Assembly: GCA_045532255.1 (NCBI GenBank)
Contig: JAZSFO010000083.1
Location: 1-50,497 of the forward strand
DNA from: RGIG8748 sp045532255
GTDB lineage: Bacteria; Bacillota; Clostridia; UMGS1810
DNA: 50,497 nucleotides
Direction: 5' to 3'
The notes under the pieces are model-generated. The model was not told where the DNA came from. It worked only from the letters and a program-made list of their open reading frames with translations, and searched no databases. The stretch's first letter is position 1; the number at the start of each line of letters is the position of its first letter. Of the stretch, positions 31,015 to 40,572 are shown one piece after another. The translations under genes and the position numbers were made by a program.

Positions 31015-34000
31015 TTATTTATTTGCCAAAAGATGATAATATCCGTATATATCTGTAGCTTCGCCATCAACAATCCTTGCAAATATCTTTGATGTATAAC
31101 CGATATCCTCATCATAATAATCCATGTCGTCACGCTCCATAAAGCCCCCCGCTATAATTCTGGGTTTTGATGCAAAGCTGTCGTCAAAGGTATATCTGTA
31201 TGCATATTTAATGTATACTTCTTCTGTCCTTCCATCGCCATTTGGGGTAATCTCCAGAGAATTCTTTCCGCCATACTCTATATATCCGTGGACAAATTTT
31301 GTATCGCTGTCGGAAACCGCATCTATTCCCGCCTCGGAAAGAGTAAGACCATCGTAATCCATAGTTGCAATTACCGCATAATCCGTAGCATAGCCGTCCT
31401 TGTCTGCAATAAAGGCAATTACATCTCCGACACCAATATCACGATAATCTATATCACCCTGCATTGTGGCTGTGGAATCTATCAGTACGGTGTCTTCTGC
31501 CTCATCGCATGTATAAGAAATTGTTATTGCTGCAGTGCCTGATGGAGTTCTAGTTGTGACAACACGCTGCACTACCGCAAAATTAGTTTCGCTTTTTGTA
31601 AGATCACCTTTTTCCGCGGCTGCCGCTTTTTCGCCTGTTATGACTACAACGGAATACTTATTATTTACATTCTTAAATACACAGCCCGAATACATTAAAC
31701 TGCTTCGTAAATAAGATATATCATGAACACTTTCGTCATACAGGCAGAAAACTTTCGCACTATCATCCAGTGCAATTCCTGCCATTGTTTTTGCATCCGT
31801 GTCATACAAGCTTTCGTTAAAGTTTGATGAGCCATTTGTTTCAAGCTCTGCAAACTCTGTAAGCTCTCCCTTGGCATTTAGCTTATAGGATATAAGTCTG
31901 GCACCGTTTATCTTACCTTCCTCCGAGGCATTTTCAAAAAGGTAGTTTCCATCGTTGTCAGCTATGCCGAATGCATCTCTGTTTGAAACAAGATAATCTG
32001 AAAATTCAGAGCTTATGTCGCTAATCACTTCTGCTTCAAAATAACCATATTTATCTGTAATGAGCTCTGCAGTCCATACATCCGGGTATGCTCCGAGAAT
32101 ATATGCTATGCCCTCTGATGTCAAATCGGGTATATATCGTTCGATTGCACCTGTCTTTCCAATGTAGAAAACACCTCTGTCAGCGGCTTCTAATTCGACA
32201 GTTGTTCGGTATTCTGTTTCGTTGATTTCTACATATTTATTGCCCAAATGTCTCCAAAAGGAATAAACCTCGCCTGTTATCTTGCTTTCGCTCATATCCT
32301 GTATAATGAGGAAGCTGCTGTAACTTTCGGGCAATTCGCTATCTGACATTATGGCAACAAAGCCGCCCTCGGAAAAATCGGAAATGCTTATCTTCTTGCC
32401 GTCCTCATCTGCAAGGATTATATTACTGCTTTCGGGACGAAGCTCTATAGCCGTTCCGTCCACAGTAATCCTTTGTGTTTGCTCATCTACAGAATCAACA
32501 AAGCCATGCTTGTATGTTGTAACCACTGCCGCATCGTAGCTGTTGTCACCTGTGTTTTCTATGAATACAATCTTTGCATCATCTATCAGGTGAATATCCA
32601 CAAGGTTTATTTTGCCCTTTTCCATATTGTACACAATACTGTTTGTGTCAATATTGTGATTTATTTCTATGGATTTAGTGCTGTTTTCAGGATAGTACTC
32701 TATATACCTGTTAGTGATTGTATAAATATCACGGGGATTTACAGTAACAACACTGCCAATGCTGTTCGGAGTTATATACATAAGCTGATATTTATCTGTG
32801 CCTGTTTTCTTGACACATACATCTGTACACATGTAGAGCAAGTCCAGAGCACTATAGTCATTTATGTCAAATACATATTGACTACCGTACTCAAACTCGC
32901 AATCCTCAGAATCCTCATAGACCTCATATGTGACGGTTTCGTCCGTAACACCTGTAACAATTCCTGTTGCTGTGTAAATGTCTCTCTCGGTAAGATATGT
33001 CTTGTATTCCATACCTCCCATGCCGTCCATAACAGCATACTCGCCGTCCGATATTTCTTCCATATGGCAGATGGAAAGAATATTTTTTATAAAGCTCACC
33101 AGCATTTGGGCATCAAAATAATACTCACTCTGAATGTTATTAAGTACACCAAGCTGTTTTGCTGTTTTGACATATCCCAAGGGGTATGTGCCCTTGGTTT
33201 CTGCCATTATCGAATATCCCAATGCATCTACCGCAGAGTTCATTGCATGAGCGTATCTCATATTGGCATCGGGGCAGAAGTTACTTCCCGAAAGGGCTCC
33301 CATAATGCCTTTTTCTGCAAGAAGATTTATCGCACCTGCTGCATAATGCGAGGAATTGATATCGCTAAATATGTTCTTGTCCTTATATCCTGTGGCTTCC
33401 TCTTCCAGATTCATAGCCTTACACAAGATGATTGCAAAATCCGCACGGCTGATTTCTGTTTTCGGGGATACAATATCGGACATAATACCCAAGTCACTTA
33501 AATACTTTGTATTGTTTTCATATTCCTTGCTGTAATCAGTTGCTGACAAAGAGGTTTCCGAAGCCTTAACCGAATACATGCCCCCTGACTGCGAAGCACC
33601 GCCCTCGTAAACATCTGCAAATGCAATCTTTCCTGTAAAGCCAAGGCGGAACATATAGGTTTCTCCCGGCTCTAAATTTTCCCAACTTGTGTTGGCATAA
33701 GTCTTGCCGTCTATTATCGCGTATTCGGTTCCGTTTTCTGTAAATACGGATTCTACCGTTGCCTTAAAAGACGGGCTTGTGAGCTTGATTATCTTAATAT
33801 ATTCATAGTACTTCTGTGGATTTGAGCCTGTGTTATCAGATACCATTGCTATCGGATCATTTTCGTTAAAGTCCTCAAGAGTAAGCTTTTTGCCCATATC
33901 ATCACAGAGGATTATAGCTGCCGAATCCTCATAATTAAGGGATATCATGCGCCCATAAGCTCTGATTATTTTTCTGTCTGTATCTACTTCATCAACTGTG

Positions 34001-35379
34001 TAATAATGGTATTTTGTTCCGCGGACAGCATCATATATACCGTCTCCTGTATGGTCTAAAAGCTCTATGGCAGTATCTTCGGTTGATATAATATCATCAA
34101 GGTCCGCATAATTATTAAAATTAAGGCTTGCGTATTCAATATCTATATCTATAGTCTTGGTTTCTCCGCCAAAATTATATTTTACTGCACCTTGCGAACA
34201 AGATATAATATCCTCCGAAACAAGTGTAAGTGTCTTGCAATTTTTGTTCCTTACAACTGACACTACCTCATATTTTCTAAGCTCGTTTCTTTTTACATAC
34301 ACATCAACAAGGTCATAGAGATAATCAACCAAGGAGCCGTCCTCGGTTTTAAAAGAAACCTCATCATCCATATCAATTCCAAGCTCTTCGGAATTCTCTT
34401 TGCAGGTAAGCTCCATTTCGCCGTAACCTATGTTTGTTATAACTCCCGACACCTTATAAATTCCCATATCGGTAAGAAGAGTACTTTGCTGTCTGCCGCT
34501 TTTGCCGTCTGCTGCAAAGTAGTCTTCGCTTGTTTCGGGGTTGTATCCATATGGCAGAAGCATAGGAGCGCCCAGGGTGTTTGCAACAAGGTTTACAACA
34601 TCCTTTGCCTTAAATTCTTCCCTGTCAACTCCGCGGGTTATCATTAAATCTTCAGCTATCTTGCTGTATCCGCCCAGCTCCTCTGCCACAGGCTCATAGC
34701 CCAGAGCTCGTACAATTGCCGATATGGCATTATCAAAGCTGATGGGTTCATTGGGGCTAAACTTGCCCTCCTCAGATACATCTATAATGTCTGACTCTCC
34801 GAGAAGATTGATATAGCCTGCCGCCCAATGCGTAGACTCTACATCAGTGTAAATGCTGTCTTTAGAAAATGCATTTGCAACATCGTCTATATTAAGCATA
34901 CGGCAGAGTATACACGCAAATTCTGCCCTTATCATCTGTCTTTCCTTATCAAATTCTTCTGTTGTATTAATGATTCCAAAATCAGATACAAGTTTTGCGT
35001 TTTTATTATAATCTGCACCGTATACTGAAATATTCGATATAGAATCTGTCTGGGAGCTTTTCAGAGGCTTAAGATTGTTTTGGGCACTCCAAAGCATAAG
35101 CTTGTAATACGAAGCGTCCTCATGTACATCAAGTGATATAGTTTCTCCAAGACGCGTATTTTTAAGCTGCTTTTCAATAAGTGTGCCATTGCCGTCATAG
35201 AGTGCGGCAATAAGCCTGCCGTCATCTTCAAGCTCAGCCTGTGCATCAAAATATATCTTATTTTGATCCATCATTACATTGACCCAGCCCTTTAAATCCG
35301 ACGCCGATACGCCAAAAGGCTGTATAAGCCCAAAAAGCATAAACAAAACGCATAATAAACTTGTTAATCTCTTTTTCAT
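31015..35379 (-). CDS. Very large secreted SLH-like repeat protein
   Basis: A 1454-residue exported protein with signal peptide (1-27, cleavage near GVSASD). It contains two long homologous modules, about 121-590 and about 615-1090. Each begins with an SLH-like block (IRAEFACILCRMLNI..FSKDSIYTDVESTHWAAGYINLL at 150-195; ISRADFAIILCKAMNL..NIFSDINSSHYAAGAINLL at 643-687), continues through LL(T/E)D/RxxIYxxxGIVT near 300 and 780, and ends with beta-rich domains. The third part (about 1090-1454) is again beta-rich. SLH domains usually attach proteins to pyruvylated wall polymers; these are divergent. Only 57 bp separate it from htpG and no promoter of its own was seen. Confidence 0.85.
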   Translation of the reverse strand: MKKRLTSLLCVLFMLFGLIQPFGVSASDLKGWVNVMMDQNKIYFDAQAELEDDGRLIAALYDGNGTLIEKQLKNTRLGETISLDVHEDASYYKLMLWSAQNNLKPLKSSQTDSISNISVYGADYNKNAKLVSDFGIINTTEEFDKERQMIRAEFACILCRMLNIDDVANAFSKDSIYTDVESTHWAAGYINLLGESDIIDVSEEGKFSPNEPISFDNAISAIVRALGYEPVAEELGGYSKIAEDLMITRGVDREEFKAKDVVNLVANTLGAPMLLPYGYNPETSEDYFAADGKSGRQQSTLLTDMGIYKVSGVITNIGYGEMELTCKENSEELGIDMDDEVSFKTEDGSLVDYLYDLVDVYVKRNELRKYEVVSVVRNKNCKTLTLVSEDIISCSQGAVKYNFGGETKTIDIDIEYASLNFNNYADLDDIISTEDTAIELLDHTGDGIYDAVRGTKYHYYTVDEVDTDRKIIRAYGRMISLNYEDSAAIILCDDMGKKLTLEDFNENDPIAMVSDNTGSNPQKYYEYIKIIKLTSPSFKATVESVFTENGTEYAIIDGKTYANTSWENLEPGETYMFRLGFTGKIAFADVYEGGASQSGGMYSVKASETSLSATDYSKEYENNTKYLSDLGIMSDIVSPKTEISRADFAIILCKAMNLEEEATGYKDKNIFSDINSSHYAAGAINLLAEKGIMGALSGSNFCPDANMRYAHAMNSAVDALGYSIMAETKGTYPLGYVKTAKQLGVLNNIQSEYYFDAQMLVSFIKNILSICHMEEISDGEYAVMDGMGGMEYKTYLTERDIYTATGIVTGVTDETVTYEVYEDSEDCEFEYGSQYVFDINDYSALDLLYMCTDVCVKKTGTDKYQLMYITPNSIGSVVTVNPRDIYTITNRYIEYYPENSTKSIEINHNIDTNSIVYNMEKGKINLVDIHLIDDAKIVFIENTGDNSYDAAVVTTYKHGFVDSVDEQTQRITVDGTAIELRPESSNIILADEDGKKISISDFSEGGFVAIMSDSELPESYSSFLIIQDMSESKITGEVYSFWRHLGNKYVEINETEYRTTVELEAADRGVFYIGKTGAIERYIPDLTSEGIAYILGAYPDVWTAELITDKYGYFEAEVISDISSEFSDYLVSNRDAFGIADNDGNYLFENASEEGKINGARLISYKLNAKGELTEFAELETNGSSNFNESLYDTDAKTMAGIALDDSAKVFCLYDESVHDISYLRSSLMYSGCVFKNVNNKYSVVVITGEKAAAAEKGDLTKSETNFAVVQRVVTTRTPSGTAAITISYTCDEAEDTVLIDSTATMQGDIDYRDIGVGDVIAFIADKDGYATDYAVIATMDYDGLTLSEAGIDAVSDSDTKFVHGYIEYGGKNSLEITPNGDGRTEEVYIKYAYRYTFDDSFASKPRIIAGGFMERDDMDYYDEDIGYTSKIFARIVDGEATDIYGYYHLLANK

Positions 35380-35436
35380 AATTTTGTCAACTCCCGAAAT
35401 GAAGAATAATTTGTTTTAAATAAATGACGATTAAAT

Positions 35437-37323
35437 TCACACCATAAGTCCTGTAACGAGGTTCATTGTCTCCGCAGGATTTTCGATTTCCAATCCGCTT
35501 ACAAGTCTTGCATGGGAATAGAGGATTTTGCTGTATGTGGATAGCTTATCCTTATCTTCACTAAAGAGAGCTTTTATCTTGTCTGCGATGGGGTGGTTAA
35601 GGTTGATTTCCAAAACAAGCTCTGCCTTGATATTCTGCTCCATGCCCGGCATTTTATTAAGTGCCTTTTCCATACCGAGAGAGAGCGCCCCCTCGCTGGA
35701 AAGACATGCCGCATGGCTCTCAAGTGATGTGGTAAAGCGAACAGAATGTACGCCCTCTCCTATGCTCTCCTTAACAAAATCAAGCACAGCCTTGCTATCC
35801 TCATTTGCCTTCTTGATAGCTTCCTTTTCCTCGTCGGTTGTAAGGTCAAGGCTGTCGCTCAGAACATTGGAAAACTCCTTGCCGTCATATTCCCTGAGCA
35901 CACCGAGAGCAAACTCATCCACATCATCGGTAAGATAAAGCACCTCAAAGCCGTGACTCTTTACCGCCTCGACCTGAGGAAGAAGAGAAATCTGATTTGT
36001 GCTGTCTCCCGAAGCGTAGTAGATTTTGTTCTGTCCGTCTTTCATACGGCTCACATATTCCTTGATTGTGGCGTACTTTTCTTCAAGAGACGACTTAAAG
36101 AGTATCAAATCCTTAAGAACATCCTTGTGCATACCGTAGTCGCTGTATATACCCCACTTGAGCTGAGCACCGAAGCTATCGAAAAACTTCTCATACTTTT
36201 CTCTGTCCGAATTAAGCATCTTGCTTAGCTCGGAGGCAATCTTCTTTTCCACCGCCTTTGCTATTGAGCGGAGCTGACGGTCATGCTGAAGCATTTCTCT
36301 GGATATATTAAGAGACAAATCCGCACTGTCTACAAGACCTCTCACAAAGCTGAAGTAATCGGGAAGCAGGTCCTTGCATTTATCCATGATAAGTACACCG
36401 CTCGAATAGAGCTGAAGTCCTTTTTCGAAATCACGGCTGTAGTAATCAAAGGGTGCCCTCCCCGGAATAAACATAAGAGCCTCAAAATTCGATACGCCCT
36501 CCGCCTTCTGACGGATAACCCTGAGCGGTGCCTCAAAATCAAAGAACTTATCCTGATAGAAGGAGTTAAGCTCCTCCTCTGTAACCTGCGATTGAGACTT
36601 CTTCCAGATGGGAATCATGCTGTTTAATGTACTGTCCTCTGTTACGGTCTCGTATTCTCCCTCGCTTCCCTCTTTTTGCTCCTGTCTTTCTGTAAGCATT
36701 CTTATGGGATAGCGGATGTAGTCGCTGTATTTCTTTACAAGTGAGCTTATGCGGTAGGTGTCAAGAAAATCACTGTATTTTTCTTCCTCGGTGTCCTCTT
36801 TTATATTCAGGGTTATAACTGTACCTGCAGTATCTTTGGCAGACTCGGTGATTGTGTAGCCGTCGGCACCTGTAGACTCCCAGAGATATGCCTCCTCCGA
36901 GCCGTATGCACGGCTTACTGCAGAAATCTTGTCTGCAACCATAAATGCAGAATAGAAGCCGACACCGAACTGACCGATTATATCTACCTCACCCTTGCCC
37001 TCCAGCTCGGAATTTTTGAAGTCAAAGGAACCGCTCTTTGCAATAGTTCCGAGGTTGTTTTCAAGCTCGTCCTTGGTCATACCGCATCCGTTGTCCTCTA
37101 TGGTAAGGGTTCTGCTATCCTTGTCTACTGTAATACGGATTTCGTAATCATCCTTTTTGAGAGCAACCGATGAGTCCGTAAGCGAGCGGAAATAGAGCTT
37201 GTCTATTGCATCGCTTGCATTGGATATAAGCTCTCTCAAAAATATTTCCTTGTGTGTATAGATGGAGTTTACCATCATGTCCAAAAGTTTTTTTGATTCT
37301 GTTTTGAATTGTTTTTTTGCCAT
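35437..37323 (-). CDS. htpG: Molecular chaperone HtpG (Hsp90)
   Basis: Bacterial Hsp90, an ATP-dependent cytosolic chaperone dimer. The 628-residue protein has the GHKL ATP site: LRELISNASDAIDKL (about 29-43), IEDNGCGMTKDEL (about 75-87) and IGQFGVGFYSAFMVADK (about 115-131). The middle-domain arginine is in NISREMLQ and the C-terminal dimerisation domain is present. Full length. Its promoter (TTGAAA-17-TAAAAT) and GGAGG lie directly upstream. No heat-shock CIRCE element is visible. Confidence 0.97.
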   Translation of the reverse strand: MAKKQFKTESKKLLDMMVNSIYTHKEIFLRELISNASDAIDKLYFRSLTDSSVALKKDDYEIRITVDKDSRTLTIEDNGCGMTKDELENNLGTIAKSGSFDFKNSELEGKGEVDIIGQFGVGFYSAFMVADKISAVSRAYGSEEAYLWESTGADGYTITESAKDTAGTVITLNIKEDTEEEKYSDFLDTYRISSLVKKYSDYIRYPIRMLTERQEQKEGSEGEYETVTEDSTLNSMIPIWKKSQSQVTEEELNSFYQDKFFDFEAPLRVIRQKAEGVSNFEALMFIPGRAPFDYYSRDFEKGLQLYSSGVLIMDKCKDLLPDYFSFVRGLVDSADLSLNISREMLQHDRQLRSIAKAVEKKIASELSKMLNSDREKYEKFFDSFGAQLKWGIYSDYGMHKDVLKDLILFKSSLEEKYATIKEYVSRMKDGQNKIYYASGDSTNQISLLPQVEAVKSHGFEVLYLTDDVDEFALGVLREYDGKEFSNVLSDSLDLTTDEEKEAIKKANEDSKAVLDFVKESIGEGVHSVRFTTSLESHAACLSSEGALSLGMEKALNKMPGMEQNIKAELVLEINLNHPIADKIKALFSEDKDKLSTYSKILYSHARLVSGLEIENPAETMNLVTGLMV

Positions 37324-37350
37324 GTCAAAATCGCCTCCAATATATAATAG

Positions 37351-37379
37351 ATTTTATCACAGTACGGTGTTATTTTCAA
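37351..37379 (-). promoter_or_regulatory. Promoter of htpG
   Basis: TTGAAA (37374-37379), 17 bp, TAAAAT (37351-37356) on the minus strand. Confidence 0.7.
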
Positions 37380-37469
37380 GTGAATAATGAATAATTCTGT
37401 AAGCAGATGAGGTTAACATTTACCACTTTGTGTTCCTTGTCATACTTTCTGGATTGTTGACATAAATTC

Positions 37470-37498
37470 TTGAAATAAACATATTTGCGTGATATAAT
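37470..37498 (+). promoter_or_regulatory. Promoter of rhuM-like gene
   Basis: TTGAAA (37470-37475), 17 bp, TATAAT (37493-37498), giving a leader of about 100 bases with no recognised riboswitch. Confidence 0.7.
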
Positions 37499-37607
37499 GT
37501 TATTAGTTGTGTATCATTAAAAACGATAAAGAGTCTATGCAAAATATGATAGACATATTATTATACTTGTTAAACCTGTTTTTAATTAGTGCGATAGGAG
37601 GATGGAA

Positions 37608-38642
37608 ATGGCAAAAGATAAGAATATTAACATCGAAAACACAAATAGCGACATTGTTATTTATCAAAATGATGACGGCAGCATGAAAATAGATGTAACC
37701 TTGGAAGATAATACCGTTTGGCTTTCACAACAACAAATGGCAGAACTTTTTCAAACTTCCCGCACCAATGTTGTTGAGCATATAAAAAATATTTATAATG
37801 AGGGAGAATTGGATGAGGTTTCAACTTGTCGGAATTTCCGACAGGTTCGTTTGGAAGGAAACAGAGAAGTTACACGAAATATTCCATATTATAATTTGGA
37901 TATGATAATTTCTTTGGGCTACCGAGTAAAATCCATAATAGCAACTCGTTTTAGACAATGGGCAACAGAAAAACTTAACGAATATATCCGCAAAGGCTTC
38001 ACCATGGATGATGAACGACTGAAAAACCTGGGAGGTGGAAGCTACTGGAAAGAGCTTCTTGACAGAATCAGAGATATTCGTTCATCCGAAAAGGTTCTTT
38101 ACCGTCAGGTTCTTGATTTGTACGCAACAAGCGTTGATTACGATCCAAAAAGTGCAGAGTCAATAACATTTTTTAAAATTGTGCAAAACAAATTGCATTT
38201 CGCAGCACACGGTCATACTGCTGCTGAGGTAATTTATGAGCGTGCAGATAGCGATAAACCATTTATGGGGTTAACATCATTCTCTGGCAATATGCCAACA
38301 GCAAAGGATGTAAAAGTTGCAAAAAACTATCTTGAAGCCAATGAATTAAAGGTTCTTAATAACATGGTGTCGGGATATTTTGATTTTGCAGAAATACAAG
38401 CTATGAGAAAAAATCCTATGTATATGAGTGATTACATAAATCAGCTTGACAGCATTTTAAGTTCAACAGGTGAGAATCTCTTATCTGATGCAGGAAAAAT
38501 CAGTCACGAACAAGCTATGGAAAAAGCAATGTTTGAATACAGAAAGTATCAGAAAAAAACCTTGACCGATGTTGAACAAGCATATTTAGAAACAATAAAA
38601 ATGCTTAATGATAAAACAAACAACACAAAGAAAAACAAATAG
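37608..38642 (+). CDS. RhuM-family protein
   Basis: A 344-residue member of the RhuM family (named after a Salmonella pathogenicity-island gene), widespread in bacterial accessory DNA and of unknown biochemical function. The N-terminal third looks like a DNA-binding or Bro-N-like module (TVWLSQQQMAELFQTSRTNVVEHIKNIY, residues 38-65; RVKSIIATRFRQWATEKLNEYI, about 107-128). The C-terminal half contains the conserved KLHFAAHGHTAAEVIYERADSDKP region. AGGAGG is 6 bases before the ATG at 37608, whereas the ATG at 37602 abuts it. It stands alone with its own promoter and a long terminal hairpin, consistent with lateral acquisition. Confidence 0.88.
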   Translation: MAKDKNINIENTNSDIVIYQNDDGSMKIDVTLEDNTVWLSQQQMAELFQTSRTNVVEHIKNIYNEGELDEVSTCRNFRQVRLEGNREVTRNIPYYNLDMIISLGYRVKSIIATRFRQWATEKLNEYIRKGFTMDDERLKNLGGGSYWKELLDRIRDIRSSEKVLYRQVLDLYATSVDYDPKSAESITFFKIVQNKLHFAAHGHTAAEVIYERADSDKPFMGLTSFSGNMPTAKDVKVAKNYLEANELKVLNNMVSGYFDFAEIQAMRKNPMYMSDYINQLDSILSSTGENLLSDAGKISHEQAMEKAMFEYRKYQKKTLTDVEQAYLETIKMLNDKTNNTKKNK

Positions 38643-38655
38643 ATTTAGGAAAACA

Positions 38656-38715
38656 AGAACTTTATATTCCCTTTTCCGTCTGCTTTTCAAGGCGGAAAAG
38701 GGAATATAAAGTTCT
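38656..38715. terminator. 23-bp perfect inverted repeat between rhuM and folT
   Basis: AGAACTTTATATTCCCTTTT... (38656-38678) pairs perfectly with 38693-38715 around a 14-base loop. It lies between convergent genes and probably terminates both, but it is much longer than a normal terminator and lacks an external T-run. Confidence 0.65.
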
Positions 38716-38728
38716 GTTTAAAAATCCT

Positions 38729-39268
38729 TTACTTCCTTATCATTTTCAGTATTGTTTTCATAAAAGGTTCTATAATTATTATGGCAAAAATCTTTACCCC
38801 TGCCATAATTGATGTGGACGGTATCCTTGACACAAAGGTAAACCAGAATTTTCCGTCATAGTACATCTCGGAAAGGAAATAGGTTCTTATTACATTTACA
38901 AGGTACTGAAGTAATACGCAGAGCACAACCCTTGCGATAAAAAGTGCACCCAATCTGCCCTCTCCGTCCTTGTGATAAAGAATGAGACCAAAGAGAAAAC
39001 CGCCTGCAAATTCCAAAATAGTAAACACAGGCATAAAGGGTCCTGTGGGATTGGCGACAAAGGACACCACATCTGCCATAGCCGCCACAAGCCCTGCAAT
39101 AAAGGGACCAAATGCCGCTCCTGCCACATATACGGAAATAAAGCTTATATTGAACTTAGATACAGGACCTATACGCAGATATCCCGATATGTAAGAGAGC
39201 ATAACCGTAATTGCTACAAGCATGGCAATCTTGCAAAGCTCCGAAACAGTAAGTTTTTTGATTTTCAT
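38729..39268 (-). CDS. folT: ECF transporter substrate-binding subunit, folate type
   Basis: S component of an energy-coupling-factor vitamin importer, 179 residues and six membrane helices. LTVSELCKIAMLVAITVMLSY at the N-terminus carries the Ala-rich helix that docks to the EcfT module. ISFISVYVAGAAFGPFIAGL and ADVVSFVANPTGPFMP are typical of FolT-type subunits. The ATG at 39268 is preferred because GAGG lies 6 bases upstream. The shared EcfA/EcfT proteins are not in the window. It follows tatD by about 40 bp. Specificity for folate is by resemblance; no folate riboswitch is visible. Confidence 0.82.
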   Translation of the reverse strand: MKIKKLTVSELCKIAMLVAITVMLSYISGYLRIGPVSKFNISFISVYVAGAAFGPFIAGLVAAMADVVSFVANPTGPFMPVFTILEFAGGFLFGLILYHKDGEGRLGALFIARVVLCVLLQYLVNVIRTYFLSEMYYDGKFWFTFVSRIPSTSIMAGVKIFAIIIIEPFMKTILKMIRK

Positions 39269-39310
39269 AATAAACCTCATTTTACTTATTTATCAACATT
39301 TTTCTTAAAA

Positions 39311-40072
39311 TTATTCTATTCTGTATACCCTTTTTGCATTGACAAGTGTAGTCTCTGCTATTTTGTCAAAATCGACACCCCTGAGTTCAGAAAGTTTTCT
39401 TGCTACCTCCTCTACATAGAGGGGGCAGTTTCTCTTGCCCCTGAATGGTACGGGTGCGAGGTAGGGACTGTCGGTTTCTATTAAAATTCTGTCATCGGGG
39501 ACATATGTTGCCACCTCAAGCAGAGACGAGGCATTTTTGAATGTGACGGGACCTGCAAACGAAATATAATATCCCATGTCCAGAAGTATTTTTGCACTCT
39601 CCTTGCTTCCAGAATAGCAATGGATTATTCCGTCTCCGTTTCCGTGCTCCTTGAGCATATTTATTGTATCATTCATGGCATCACGGCTGTGTATAACCAC
39701 AGGCATATCGGTCTTCTTTGCCAAGTCAAGCTGACGGGCAAACCACTCTCTCTGAACATCCCTTTCGGAATTGTCATAATAGTAATCAAGACCGATTTCG
39801 CCAAGGGCAACGACCTTATCTTTTTTAAGAAGTTCCCTTAAGGCAGGTATATCGTCTTCTTTCATATACTTTGTGTCATGGGGATGGACACCGACTGCAC
39901 AGTATACAAAGCTGTACTGTGATGCGAGCTCTTGTGCACGGTAGGAGCTGTGCATATCATAGCCGATTTCGCAGTAGGCATAAAGTCCCTTTTGGGTAAA
40001 AGAGCCAAGAAGCTCCTCTCTGTCTATATCAAATCTTTCGTCATTTAAGTGTGCATGTGTATCAAAGAGCAT
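39311..40072 (-). CDS. tatD: TatD-family metal-dependent deoxyribonuclease
   Basis: TIM-barrel metallohydrolase, 253 residues, of the TatD/YcfH family (3'-5' exonuclease on DNA, quality control). Metal ligands are visible: FDTHAHL (residues 3-9), ALGEIGLDYYYD (about 91-102), PVVIHSRDA (about 127-135), IIHCYSGS and ILIETDSPYLAP (about 203-214). It begins 8 bases after the dCMP deaminase stop, in a run of DNA-metabolism genes (recN, deaminase, tatD). Confidence 0.94.
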   Translation of the reverse strand: MLFDTHAHLNDERFDIDREELLGSFTQKGLYAYCEIGYDMHSSYRAQELASQYSFVYCAVGVHPHDTKYMKEDDIPALRELLKKDKVVALGEIGLDYYYDNSERDVQREWFARQLDLAKKTDMPVVIHSRDAMNDTINMLKEHGNGDGIIHCYSGSKESAKILLDMGYYISFAGPVTFKNASSLLEVATYVPDDRILIETDSPYLAPVPFRGKRNCPLYVEEVARKLSELRGVDFDKIAETTLVNAKRVYRIE

Positions 40073-40080
40073 TTTTTACC

Positions 40081-40572
40081 TCAATATCCAAGTGTTCCAT
40101 CAAGAGAATCGTCATTTTCTATCCAGTCGGCTACATTTATTATCTTGAATTCATCGTGGGAAAGTCTTACTACGACCTTTTCTATACCTGCGTTTATTAT
40201 CATTCTCTTGCACATTGCACAAGAGCTGGCATTCTCCACGATTTCGCCTGTTACATAATCCTTGCCTACAAGATACATTGTAGCTCCGAGCATATCCTTT
40301 CTTGATGCGGATATGATTGCATTTGCCTCGCTGTGAACAGAACGGCAAAGCTCATATCTTTCTCCCCTGGGGATATTGAGCTTTTCTCTCATGCAGTAGC
40401 CAAGGTCAAGGCAGTTCTTTCTGCCTCGGGGTGCACCTGTGTAGCCCGAGGATACAATCTCGTCATTATTGACTATTATTGCACCGTAATTTCTTCTTAT
40501 ACAGGTTCCTCTCTCGAGAACCGTCTCTGCAATATCAAGATAATAATTGTGCTTATCTCTCCTTGTGTTCAT
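40081..40572 (-). CDS. comEB: Deoxycytidylate deaminase (ComEB-like)
   Basis: Zinc enzyme deaminating dCMP to dUMP, the precursor of dTMP. The 163-residue protein has the cytidine-deaminase zinc site: VHSEANAII (HxE) and NASSCAMCKRMIINAG (SCxxC). A preceding substrate region reads GYTGAPRGRKNC. Overlap of 4 bases with recN (ATGA) shows one operon. In Bacillus the homologue lies in the competence operon; that is not the case here. Confidence 0.93.
   Translation of the reverse strand: MNTRRDKHNYYLDIAETVLERGTCIRRNYGAIIVNNDEIVSSGYTGAPRGRKNCLDLGYCMREKLNIPRGERYELCRSVHSEANAIISASRKDMLGATMYLVGKDYVTGEIVENASSCAMCKRMIINAGIEKVVVRLSHDEFKIINVADWIENDDSLDGTLGY

Noticed and set aside
32473..33501. 342-codon open frame on the plus strand
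   Set aside because: Antisense to the large SLH gene, with cysteine/isoleucine-rich composition typical of a shadow frame; no ribosome site or family resemblance.
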